NCBI GenBank assembly: GCA_903907955.1
Contig: CAIVPZ010000086.1
Coordinates: 1-64,000 of the forward strand
Length of the DNA: 64,000 nt
Origin: an uncultured Acetobacteraceae bacterium
GTDB lineage: Bacteria > Pseudomonadota > Alphaproteobacteria > Acetobacterales > Acetobacteraceae
Reading direction: 5' to 3'
This document shows, in pieces, positions 56,354 through 64,000 of the stretch (its first letter is position 1; each line of letters starts with the position of its first letter). The position numbers and the translations under genes were made by a program. The notes below the pieces were generated by a model. That model was given only the letters and a program-made list of their open reading frames with translations. It did not search any database and had not been told where the DNA came from.

Positions 56354-59300
56354 ATGTCGATCCACGTTGCGCTGACGCATCGCACCGCCTACCGGTACGA
56401 CAGGGCGGTACAGGCCGGCCCGCAGACCATCCGGCTGCGCCCGGCCCCGCATGCCCGCACCCGGATTCTGTCCTACGCGCTGGCCATCGCGCCGAAGCCG
56501 CATTTCCTGAACTGGCAGCAGGACCCGCAGGGCAACTTCCTCGCCCGGGTGGTGTTCCCGGACAAGATCACCCATTTCGACGTGACGGTGGACCTGGTCG
56601 CCGATCTGGCCACCATCAATCCGTTCGACTTCTTCCTGGAGCCGGAAGCGGAAAGCTGGCCGTTCACCTACGACCCCATTCTCGACAACGAACTGGCGCC
56701 GTTCCGCCGGATCGATCCGATGGGGCCGTTGCTGGCGGCACTGCTCGATGAGGTGCCGCGCGCGGCGCTGCGCACGGTGGACAAGCTGGTCGCGCTCAAC
56801 CGGCTGATCCAGGAGCGGATTTCCTACATCGTGCGGCTGGAGCCGGGGGTGTGGACACCCGAGCAGACGCTGACGGCGGGGCGCGGCAGTTGCCGGGATT
56901 CCGCCTGGCTGCTGGTGCAGTTGCTGCGCCAGCTCGGCCTCGCGGCGCGCTTCGTGTCCGGCTACCTCATCCAGCTGGTCGGCGACGTCAAGCCGCTGGA
57001 AGGGCCGGAAGGGCCGACCGCGGACTTCACCGACCTGCATGCCTGGGCCGAGGTCTACCTGCCCGGCGCCGGCTGGATCGGGCTGGACCCGACCTCCGGG
57101 CTGATGGCCGGCGAGGGGCATATTCCGCTGGCGGCCAGCCCCGACCCGCAATCGGCGGCGCCGGTAACCGGCAAGACCGAACCCTGCGAGGTCACCTTCG
57201 ACGTCGCCATGTCGGTCAGCCGCATCCGTGAAACGCCGCGGGTGACCAAGCCGTACGACGACCGGCGCTGGCAGGACATCCTGGTGGCCGGCGCGCGGGT
57301 GGACCGGGCGCTGACGGCCGGCGACGTGCGGCTGACCTTCGGCGGCGAGCCGACCTTCGTCGCCGCCACCGACCAGGAAGCGCCGGAGTGGAACACCGCC
57401 GCGCTGGGCCCGACCAAGCGGCGCTATGCCGGCCGGCTGTTGCGCCGGCTGGCCCCGCTGTGGTCGCCGGGCGCGGCGCTGCATTACGGCCAGGGCAAGC
57501 TTTATCCCGGCGAGCAGTTGCCGCGCTGGGCCTTGTCGGCGCACTGGCGCGCGGATGGCGAGAAGGTCTGGCTGGACCCGGCCCGCCTGGCCAATCCCGA
57601 CCGCGACCGCGGCACCGCCACCGCCGCGGATGCCGCCCGCTTCGCCACGCTGCTGGCCGAGCGGCTGCAGGTCGATCCGGCCACCGTGCTGCCGGCGCAT
57701 GAGGACGTACAATACTATCTTTGGAAGGAACAACGGCTGCCGGCCAACGTGGTGGCCGAGGACAGCCGGCTGCGCGATGCGCTGGAACGGGCGCGCATGG
57801 CCCAGGTGTTCGGCCAGGGCCTGGCCTCGCCGGTCGGCAGCGTGCTGCCGCTGAAGCGATCCGCCGACGGCACGCGCTGGCAGACCGGGCGCTGGTTCTT
57901 CCGCGGCGGCACCCTGTTCCTGATCCCGGGCGACAGCCCGATCGGCTACCGCCTGCCGCTGGACAGCCTGCCCTGGGCGGACCCGGACAGCATCGAACCC
58001 GCCTTCGAGGAAGATCCGTTCGCGCCGCCGCGCAAGCTGCCAACCCAGGTGGTGTTGCGGACCCGGCGGGCGGTTCCCGGCGGGGCGGCGTTCGAGCCGG
58101 TGCCGCAGGCGCCGCCGGTGCCCGGCCGCCCGGAGCCCGGCGTGGTGCGCACCGCGCTTGCCGTGGAGCCGCGCGGCGGGCTGCTGCACGTGTTCTTCCC
58201 GCCGTTGTATGCGGCCGAGGACTGGCTGGACCTGGTCGCCGCCGTCGAGGCCACGGCGGCGCAGCTCGGCCACCCGGTGGTGCTGGAAGGTTACATGGCG
58301 CCCGCCGACCCGCGCCTGCTGCATTTCTCGGTGACGCCGGACCCCGGCGTGATCGAGGTCAACGTGCATCCGGCCCGCGGTTGGGCCGAGCATGTCGAGC
58401 GCACCGAACAGCTGTATGAGGAAGCCCGCCAGATCGGGCTGGCCGCCGAGAAGTTCATGATCGACGGCCGCCATGTCGGCACCGGCGGCGGCAACCACGT
58501 GGTGATGGGCGGGGAGACGGTGGAGGACAGCCCGTTCCTGCGCCGGCCCGACCTGCTGAAGAGCCTGCTGGGTTTCTGGCACAACCATCCCAGCCTGTCC
58601 TTCCTGTTCAGCGGGCTGTTCATCGGCCCGACCAGCCAGCACCCGCGGGTGGACGAGGCACGCGACGACGCCATCAACGAGCTGGAGATCGCCTTCGCCC
58701 AGGTGGCGCCGTTCCGCCAGACGCCGCCCTGGCTGACCGACCGGCTGTTCCGCAACATCCTGGCGGACATGACCGGCAACACCCACCGCACCGAGTTCTG
58801 CATCGACAAGATGTACGACCCGAACGGCCCGGGCGGCCGGCGCGGGCTGGTTGAGTTCCGCGCCTTCGAGATGCCGCCGCATGGCCGCATGTCGGCGGCG
58901 CAGATGCTGCTGATGCGCTCGGCGGTCGCGGCCTTCTGGCAGCATCCGTATGAGCGCCGCATGATCCGCTGGGGCACCAGGCTGCACGACGCGTTCCTGC
59001 TGCCGCACTACTGCGTGCAGGATTTCCGGGCCGCCCTGGAGGATTTGGGCGCACTCGGCTTCCCGCTCGATCCCGCCTGGTTCGACCCGCATGTCGAGTT
59101 CCGCTTCCCGCAGATCGGCGTGGCGGAGGTGGGCGGCATGCTGCTGGAGGTGCGGCATGCGCTGGAGCCGTGGCACGTGCTGGGCGAGGAAGCCGCCCCC
59201 GGCGGCACCGCGCGCTATGTCGATTCCTCGGCTGAACGGTTGCAGACGCGGGTGACGGGCTGGACGCCGGAGCGCTATGTTCTCGCCTGCAACGGGGTGG

Positions 59301-59647
59301 CGGTGCCGCTCAGCCCGACGGAGGTGGTGGGGGAATACGTGGCCGGGGTGCGGTTCAAGGCATGGCAGCCGCCGAGTGCGCTGCATCCGACCATTCCGGC
59401 GCAGGCGCCGCTGGTGTTCGATGTCTATGACCGCTGGACCGGCCGCAGCCTGGGCGGCGTCGCGCACCATGTGGCGCATCCGGGCGGGCTGAGCTACGAC
59501 ACCTTCCCGGTCAATGCCAACGAGGCCGAGGCCCGCCGGCGCTCCCGCTTCTTCGCGTTCGGCCACACCCCGGACGCGATGCCTGAGCCGCGAGCGGCGA
59601 TCGGCTCCGAGCATCCGCGTACTCTGGACCTTCGGCGTTTCGCCTGA
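56354..59647 (+). CDS. Transglutaminase-like/DUF2126 protein
   Basis: A large protein of 1097 residues. The N-terminal part (1-255) is a bacterial transglutaminase-like domain with triad Cys180 (GRGSCRDSAW), His229 (DLHAWAEVY) and Asp245 (GLDPTSG). The rest (about 290-1097) is DUF2126, a domain with glutamine-synthetase-like relatedness in published comparative analyses, with GGEPTFVAATDQEAPEWNTAALGPTKRR at its start and GGNHVVMGG, HNHPSLSFLFSGLFIGPTSQHPRVDEAR later. This protein and the next two form a widely conserved trio predicted to ligate and hydrolyse peptide-like bonds. No substrate has been shown to my knowledge. ATG 56354 has CAGGAGAG upstream. Confidence 0.93.
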   Translation: MSIHVALTHRTAYRYDRAVQAGPQTIRLRPAPHARTRILSYALAIAPKPHFLNWQQDPQGNFLARVVFPDKITHFDVTVDLVADLATINPFDFFLEPEAESWPFTYDPILDNELAPFRRIDPMGPLLAALLDEVPRAALRTVDKLVALNRLIQERISYIVRLEPGVWTPEQTLTAGRGSCRDSAWLLVQLLRQLGLAARFVSGYLIQLVGDVKPLEGPEGPTADFTDLHAWAEVYLPGAGWIGLDPTSGLMAGEGHIPLAASPDPQSAAPVTGKTEPCEVTFDVAMSVSRIRETPRVTKPYDDRRWQDILVAGARVDRALTAGDVRLTFGGEPTFVAATDQEAPEWNTAALGPTKRRYAGRLLRRLAPLWSPGAALHYGQGKLYPGEQLPRWALSAHWRADGEKVWLDPARLANPDRDRGTATAADAARFATLLAERLQVDPATVLPAHEDVQYYLWKEQRLPANVVAEDSRLRDALERARMAQVFGQGLASPVGSVLPLKRSADGTRWQTGRWFFRGGTLFLIPGDSPIGYRLPLDSLPWADPDSIEPAFEEDPFAPPRKLPTQVVLRTRRAVPGGAAFEPVPQAPPVPGRPEPGVVRTALAVEPRGGLLHVFFPPLYAAEDWLDLVAAVEATAAQLGHPVVLEGYMAPADPRLLHFSVTPDPGVIEVNVHPARGWAEHVERTEQLYEEARQIGLAAEKFMIDGRHVGTGGGNHVVMGGETVEDSPFLRRPDLLKSLLGFWHNHPSLSFLFSGLFIGPTSQHPRVDEARDDAINELEIAFAQVAPFRQTPPWLTDRLFRNILADMTGNTHRTEFCIDKMYDPNGPGGRRGLVEFRAFEMPPHGRMSAAQMLLMRSAVAAFWQHPYERRMIRWGTRLHDAFLLPHYCVQDFRAALEDLGALGFPLDPAWFDPHVEFRFPQIGVAEVGGMLLEVRHALEPWHVLGEEAAPGGTARYVDSSAERLQTRVTGWTPERYVLACNGVAVPLSPTEVVGEYVAGVRFKAWQPPSALHPTIPAQAPLVFDVYDRWTGRSLGGVAHHVAHPGGLSYDTFPVNANEAEARRRSRFFAFGHTPDAMPEPRAAIGSEHPRTLDLRRFA

Positions 59648-59733
59648 CACGATGGTGGCATGGTGAAACGCCCATCAGAACAAATGCGTTGCAACGGGGG
59701 GCCTGGCTGTCCGCGAGGCGGGAGGACGGCGGC

Positions 59734-62253
59734 GTGAACGCGCCCGCTCCGGGCGTGCCCGGCCCGGACCTGCCGGGCATCGACGAAATGGTTGATGGCA
59801 CCGGCCTGCTGCGGACGCATTGGCGCAGCGTGCTGGGGACGTTCACCGCGCTCGGCAGGGCCGGCATGGCCGAGCGCGAGCGCCGGCTGGACCGCGCTTT
59901 CGTGGACGAAGGGATCACCAGCGTGCTGCCCGGCTCGGCCGGCCGCCCCTGGCGCTGCGACCTGGTGCCGCTGCCGCTGCCGGCCGCCGAGTTCGCGGCC
60001 CTGGAGGCCGGGCTGGCGCAGCGCGCCCGCCTGCTCGCCGCCCTGCTGGCGGACATCTACGGGCCGCAGACCGTCGCCGCCGAGGGGCTGCTGCCGCCGG
60101 CCCTGGTGTTCGCCAATCCCGGTTTCCTGCGCCCGTGCCGGTTCGCCGTGCAAACGCCGCTGCTGCACAGCTACGCGGCGGATCTGATCCGCGGGCCGGA
60201 TGGCGGCTGGCTGGTGCTGGCCGACCGGACCGCCGCCACCGTCGGCGCAGGCTATGCGCGCGAGAACCGCCGCCTGCTGTCGCGGGTGCTGCCCGAGGCG
60301 TTCCGCCCGGTGCAGATGCGCCAGTTGAAGCCGTTCTTCGACATCTGGCAGGATGCGCTGCGCCGGCTTGATCCGCGCGGCCGGCCGAATCCCACGGTCG
60401 CCTTGCTCTCTCCGGGCACGACGTCGCCGCAATGGTTCGAGGACATGTTCCTGGCCCGCGAATTGTCGTGCGCGCTGGTCGAAGGCGGCGACCTGACGGT
60501 CCGCGGCGGGACGGTTTTCCTCAAGACGCTCAAGGGATTGCAGCAGGTTGACGTGCTGCTGCGGCGGCTCGACGGGCGCATGATCGACCCGCTGGAGCTG
60601 GAGGCCGGCAGCCCGCTGGGGGTGACCGGGCTGATGGATGCGGTGCGCCAGGGCAGTGTGCGGATGGCCAACGATCCCGGCTCGGGCCTGGCCGAGGCGC
60701 CGGCGCTGTCCGCCTTCCTGCCAGCGCTGTGCCGCCGCCTGCTCGGCGAGGAGCTGGCGCTGCCGGGCGTGCCGACGGTCTGGCTGGGCGACGAGGCAGC
60801 GCGTGCGGAGGTGTTGCGCCCACCGTCCGGCTGGCGGGTGATGCCGGCGATGGACAGCCGGGTGGCCCCGGTATCGCCGCCGGCGCTGACGCCCGCCGCG
60901 CGTGCCGAACTGATGGCGCGGATCGACGCGCGGCCCTGGGAATGGGCGGCCAGCCGGCTGGTCTCGCCCTCCGTCGCGCCCTGCCTGGAAAGTCAGAGCC
61001 TCGCCCCGCGACCGATGGTGATGCGGCTGTTCCTGGTGCATGACGGACGAAACTGGCGGGCCATGCCGGGCGGGCTTGCCCGGGTGAAGGACGAGGCCGA
61101 GTGGCTGACCGGCCGCGCCCCGCCGGTGGGCATTTCCAAGGACGTCTGGGTGCTCGCCGAGGAAGGCAGCGACCTGGTCGGCCCGCCGGCGCCGCCGGTG
61201 CCGGCGCTGCGGCTGCGGCGCACCGCCGGCGACCTGCCGAGCCGGGTGGCCGACAACCTGTTCTGGCTCGGCCGCTATGTCGAGCGCCTCGACCGTGCGG
61301 CGCGGCTGGGCCGGGCGTCGCTGCAACGGCTGGTGCGCACCGCCACCCTGCTGCCGCACGAGCTGATGGAGCTGGAGGTGCTGGCCGCCTGCCTGATCGA
61401 GGCCCGGCTGATTCCGTCCGAAGGGGTGGTGGTGACCGGCGGCGCAGTGACCGGCCTCGGCGAGGCCCTGCTGCGCTCGGTGCAGGAAAACGGCAAGGTC
61501 ACGCGGACCTTCGCCGACGTGGCGCGGCTGACCGAGAACGTGCGCGACCGGCTGACCGGGGAGATGTACGCCACCTTCACCGCCACGCTGCGGGCGGCGC
61601 GGGGGGATGCCGCCGCCGCCGGGCGCAGCCTGGACGGGCTGACGCATGGCATGGTCGCCATCAACCGGTTCGCCACCGCGGTGGCCGGGGTCGCGGCCGA
61701 GAACATGGTGCGCGGCGGCGGCTGGCTGTTCCTTGATCTCGGACGGCGCCTGGAGCGTGCCTGGGCGGTGGCCGGGGAAGTGGCGATCGCGCTCGACCAG
61801 CCATCGGCGCGCATCGAGGCCGGGCTGCGTCTGGTGCTGGAGCTCTGCGATTCGGCGATCACCTATCGCACCCGCTACTTCGATGTGCTGCAGCCGGCGC
61901 CGGTGCTCGATCTGGTGCTGGCGGACCAGGGCAACCCGCGCGGTCTCGGCTTCCAGCTGGCGCAGATGCACACGCTGCTGGACGAGCTGGGCGGCGAAGG
62001 CGGCGCCCGCGAGATGCTGGCCGGCACCGCGGCCGGGCTGCTGGCCGAGGCGGAGATCATCGTCGAGGCGGTGCTGGCGGCGCCCAACCAGGCGGTTGCG
62101 GCGGCGGCGCTGCCGCCGCGGCTGAAAGCGCTGGCGGCCGGGGTTGCCGCGCTGTCGGACCACATCACCCGGCGCTATTTCGCCTTGCTGCCGGCGGCGC
62201 AGACGCTGGGCTGGTCGGCGGAAGCGGCGCCGGCGCTGCGGGGGGCGGCGTGA
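59734..62253 (+). CDS. Circularly permuted ATP-grasp / alpha-E domain fusion
   Basis: An 839-residue fusion. Residues about 30-480 are the circularly permuted ATP-grasp (COG2308 type): RPFQ-like opening, DGGWLVLADRTAATVGAGYARENRR, FLARELSCALVEGGDLTVRGGTVFLKTLKG and MPGGLARVKDEAEW. Residues about 505-820 are the all-helical alpha-E domain (RVADNLFWLGRYVERLDRAARLGR). These two are often separate genes; here they are one frame. The predicted role is formation of an amide bond on a small peptide. Start GTG 59734 has a perfect GGAGGA 7 bp upstream; a TTG at 59689 is less likely. The stop is 4 bp before the next gene. Confidence 0.92.
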   Translation: MNAPAPGVPGPDLPGIDEMVDGTGLLRTHWRSVLGTFTALGRAGMAERERRLDRAFVDEGITSVLPGSAGRPWRCDLVPLPLPAAEFAALEAGLAQRARLLAALLADIYGPQTVAAEGLLPPALVFANPGFLRPCRFAVQTPLLHSYAADLIRGPDGGWLVLADRTAATVGAGYARENRRLLSRVLPEAFRPVQMRQLKPFFDIWQDALRRLDPRGRPNPTVALLSPGTTSPQWFEDMFLARELSCALVEGGDLTVRGGTVFLKTLKGLQQVDVLLRRLDGRMIDPLELEAGSPLGVTGLMDAVRQGSVRMANDPGSGLAEAPALSAFLPALCRRLLGEELALPGVPTVWLGDEAARAEVLRPPSGWRVMPAMDSRVAPVSPPALTPAARAELMARIDARPWEWAASRLVSPSVAPCLESQSLAPRPMVMRLFLVHDGRNWRAMPGGLARVKDEAEWLTGRAPPVGISKDVWVLAEEGSDLVGPPAPPVPALRLRRTAGDLPSRVADNLFWLGRYVERLDRAARLGRASLQRLVRTATLLPHELMELEVLAACLIEARLIPSEGVVVTGGAVTGLGEALLRSVQENGKVTRTFADVARLTENVRDRLTGEMYATFTATLRAARGDAAAAGRSLDGLTHGMVAINRFATAVAGVAAENMVRGGGWLFLDLGRRLERAWAVAGEVAIALDQPSARIEAGLRLVLELCDSAITYRTRYFDVLQPAPVLDLVLADQGNPRGLGFQLAQMHTLLDELGGEGGAREMLAGTAAGLLAEAEIIVEAVLAAPNQAVAAAALPPRLKALAAGVAALSDHITRRYFALLPAAQTLGWSAEAAPALRGAA

Positions 62254-62257
62254 ACCC

Positions 62258-63139
62258 ATGAGGTACCGCGTCCACCACCTGACCACCTACGCCTATGCCG
62301 AGCCGGTCGATCTGGCGAGCCACATGCTGCATCTGACGCCGCGACCGCAGCCCGGGCAGACCGTGCTGTCGGCCTCGCTGCGGGCGACCCCGCAACCGTC
62401 GCGGGTGAGCGGGGCGGACGACCATTTCGGCAATCATGCCACCTGGATGTTTCTTGATCTGCCCCACCAACGTTTCGAGGTGGCGGTGGAGGCGGTGGTC
62501 GAAGTGGCGTTTCCGCCGCCGCCGCCGCCGGCATCCACGCCCCCCTGGGAACAGGTGGCGGCGGGGCTGCGCAGCGGGGCTGCCGGAAGCTGGCAGGCGG
62601 CCGAGTTCAGCTTCGACAGCCCGCTGGCCCCGGCCGACCGCGCGGCCGGGTTGTACGCGCGGCACAGCTTCCCGCCCGGGCGGCCGGTGCTGGAAGGGCT
62701 GCTGGACCTGAACGCGCGCATCCGCCGCGACTTCAGTTTCCGCACCGACGTGACCACCGTGGTGACCCCGGTGGCGCGGGTGCTGGCACAGCGGGCCGGC
62801 GTCTGCCAGGATTTCACGCATGTCATGGTTGCCGGGCTGCGGGCGCTCGGGCTGTCGGCGCGCTACGTGTCGGGCTATCTGCGGACGCGCCCGCCGCCCG
62901 GCCAGGAAGCACGCCGCGGCGCCGACCAGTCGCATGCCTGGGTGGGGGCGTGGCTGGGGCCCGCCCATGGCTGGGTTGATCTCGACCCGACCAACAACCT
63001 GGTGGTGCGCGACGAGCATGTCGTGCTGGCCTGGGGACGCGACTATGGCGACATCAGCCCGGTGCGCGGGGTCATTCTGGGCGGTGGCGAGCATAGCGTG
63101 ACGGTGGCGGTCGATCTGGAGCCGGCGCGGGCGGCCTAG
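62258..63139 (+). CDS. Transglutaminase family protein (second of the cluster)
   Basis: A 293-residue cytosolic transglutaminase-like protein. An N-terminal beta domain (1-80, YRVHHLTTYAYAEPV) is followed by a Pro-run (86-92) and the papain-like core with Cys183 (AGVCQDFTHV), His226 (QSHAWVGAW) and Asp241 (WVDLDPTNN). It probably hydrolyses or transfers peptide bonds rather than cross-linking proteins. It starts 4 bp after the ATP-grasp/alpha-E gene, closing the operon; a strong palindrome follows its stop. Confidence 0.92.
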   Translation: MRYRVHHLTTYAYAEPVDLASHMLHLTPRPQPGQTVLSASLRATPQPSRVSGADDHFGNHATWMFLDLPHQRFEVAVEAVVEVAFPPPPPPASTPPWEQVAAGLRSGAAGSWQAAEFSFDSPLAPADRAAGLYARHSFPPGRPVLEGLLDLNARIRRDFSFRTDVTTVVTPVARVLAQRAGVCQDFTHVMVAGLRALGLSARYVSGYLRTRPPPGQEARRGADQSHAWVGAWLGPAHGWVDLDPTNNLVVRDEHVVLAWGRDYGDISPVRGVILGGGEHSVTVAVDLEPARAA

Positions 63140-63170
63140 AGCGCGCTGACCGTAAACGGTCAGCGCGCTC
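63139..63170 (+). terminator. 15-bp perfect palindrome after the transglutaminase operon
   Basis: GAGCGCGCTGACCGT, AA, ACGGTCAGCGCGCTC is a perfect 15-bp stem beginning at the last base of the TAG stop codon, followed by CAGCTCTTTGTTTTGG with several Ts. It works as a candidate intrinsic terminator for the cluster. Its length and perfection also suggest a REP-type dispersed element. Confidence 0.65.
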
Positions 63171-63426
63171 CAGCTCTTTGTTTTGGCGAGCAACTTTGCC
63201 GGCCGGCTTTCGCCAGTCTGACCGGCGTTGCTCCAGCGCCCCGGCAACGAGCGGCGTTGCTGCCGGGCCGCCGGATCAAGCGCATGTTACACCGCAATAA
63301 GAAGTCTTGGTGATATGAAGGCGCTCGCGGAGCAGTACTGCCACCGGGCAGGCTGCTCCCGCCCGCTTGGGGACGGCGCCGCTTTCCTGTATTCATGTGG
63401 CTGCGAGCCAGGAAAGGCGCCGTCAG
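63171..63426. other. Non-coding spacer before the PH-domain gene
   Basis: No gene is supported in this 256-bp stretch. It has alternating GC-rich and AT-rich patches; AAGAAGTCTTGGTGATATGAAGG near 63299-63321 is the AT-richest part and may hold the promoter of the gene at 63427. GCCAGGAAAGGCGCC near 63408-63422 is a weak ribosome site. Confidence 0.35.
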
Positions 63427-63885
63427 ATGAGTTACGTCGACAAGGTCCTGCAACCCGGCGAGAGCGTGATGGCGCGTGCATCCATCCATTGGGTGACCTA
63501 CCTCAGCGGTGTGCTGGTGCTGGCCGCCGGGTTTGTCATCTACATCGCGGCGCGGCCGGCGCAGGGCTTTCTGCCGCTGACCGCCATCGTCGCCCTGTTG
63601 CCGACGGTGCTTGGCTTGGCGCTGATCTTCCGCGCCTGGCTGGCCCGGCTGGGAACCGAGATCGCGGTCACCAATCTCCGCGTGATCTACAAATCCGGGG
63701 TCATCAGCCGCCGCACGGTGGAAATGAATGTTGACCAGATTGAATCGGTTGAGGTGGACCAGTCCATCGCCGGCCGCATGCTGGGCTATGGGGATATCGC
63801 CGTGCACGGCACCGGCGAAGGTATCGAGAACATCCGTCTGATCGCCGATCCGCTGACGGTGCGCAGCGCCATGACCGCACGCTGA
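63427..63885 (+). CDS. PH domain-containing membrane protein
   Basis: A 152-residue protein with two membrane helices (about 22-41 and 51-72) followed by a bacterial PH-like domain (bPH2 type, about 76-150: EIAVTNLRVIYKSGVISRRTVEM, IESVEVDQSIAGRMLGYGDIAVHGTG). This two-helix plus bPH2 arrangement is common; the role is unknown but may involve membrane stress or protein scaffolding. It starts LQPGESVMARASIHW, the typical family opening. It is separated from the transglutaminase cluster by the palindrome, so it is probably its own transcript. Confidence 0.88.
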   Translation: MSYVDKVLQPGESVMARASIHWVTYLSGVLVLAAGFVIYIAARPAQGFLPLTAIVALLPTVLGLALIFRAWLARLGTEIAVTNLRVIYKSGVISRRTVEMNVDQIESVEVDQSIAGRMLGYGDIAVHGTGEGIENIRLIADPLTVRSAMTAR

Positions 63886-64000
63886 CCGACGCAGGCCGGC
63901 CGCTCCCAATGGCGGGGGAGCGCGCCGGAAAGCCGGGCGGGCGCGGCGCAGGTTGAAGCGCGCCGCGCATGTTGGCTGTTCGTTTTGAGGAGCAACGATC
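63886..64000. other. Right-edge non-coding stretch
   Basis: No gene is supported. TTTTGAGGAGCAACG at the very end looks like the ribosome binding site of a plus-strand gene that starts just beyond the window. Minus-strand frames here lack protein character. Confidence 0.4.

Noticed and set aside
56189-59650. An 1153-codon open frame on the minus strand
   Set aside because: Antisense to the DUF2126 gene, whose motifs are all intact; composition is non-protein-like.

Overview
The window is chromosomal DNA of a GC-rich (about 70% by eye), motile alphaproteobacterium. The full-length CtrA regulator next to fliI/fliJ, the gene order lgt - MidA-like methyltransferase - pgeF - lipoprotein - prs and rplY - pth - ychF, a phasin, a PEP-CTERM protein and the proC/YbjN/UbiK cluster all fit the Rhodospirillales, most likely an acetic-acid-bacterium relative (Acetobacteraceae). 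That placement is inferred from gene content, not from a marker-gene comparison. I see no prophage, transposase, CRISPR array, rRNA or tRNA gene. It looks like core chromosome with some lineage-specific genes and two families of dispersed non-coding repeats.

Layout. 0-7.4 kb: S10-type peptidase, formate-tetrahydrofolate ligase, an orphan PEP-CTERM protein, a small membrane protein, a nitrilase-family amidase, NAD kinase, then ctrA divergent from flagellar fliI-fliJ (7.5-9.3 kb). 9.8-13.8 kb: a secreted solute-binding protein beside a large hybrid sensor kinase with an unusual cysteine-rich stretch in its ATPase domain. 13.9-16.6 kb: one frame joining DUF983, SURF1 and an M32 carboxypeptidase. 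16.7-19.1 kb: MBOAT acyltransferase plus SGNH-like partner. 19.2-22.4 kb: phasin, TetR-like regulator, proC, YbjN, UbiK. 22.5-35.4 kb: hldD, lgt, methyltransferase, pgeF, lipoprotein, prs, histidine phosphatase, DUF2339 protein, rplY, pth, ychF and ugd. 35.7-41.8 kb: unknown membrane protein, an aminotransferase whose PLP lysine position holds alanine, a LolD/YbbA-like ATPase divergent from tesA, then thpR-cobB-uracil-DNA-glycosylase-like. 41.9-46.6 kb: glycosyltransferase, LpxH-like phosphoesterase, lipid kinase, PfkB sugar kinase, creatininase. 46.9-48.6 kb: three unrecognised envelope genes. 48.8-55.1 kb: NDH-2, aldo/keto reductase, acyl-CoA ligase, prolyl oligopeptidase. 55.2-63.1 kb: FAD oxidoreductase, then transglutaminase-DUF2126, ATP-grasp/alpha-E fusion and a second transglutaminase, a conserved but biochemically uncharacterised cluster. 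63.4 kb: PH-domain membrane protein.

The most novel-looking signals are (i) four copies of an exactly 104-bp, gap-free alignable, foldable repeat whose first three bases are the TGA stop of prs, ugd and the creatininase gene (the fourth copy is tandem to the ugd one); (ii) the lysine-less aminotransferase; (iii) the DUF983-SURF1-M32 reading frame; (iv) the cysteine-rich insertion in the hybrid kinase; and (v) a second dispersed double-hairpin repeat family, one copy of which carries a 24-bp minisatellite. Gene functions are assigned from motifs read by eye; no database search was possible.
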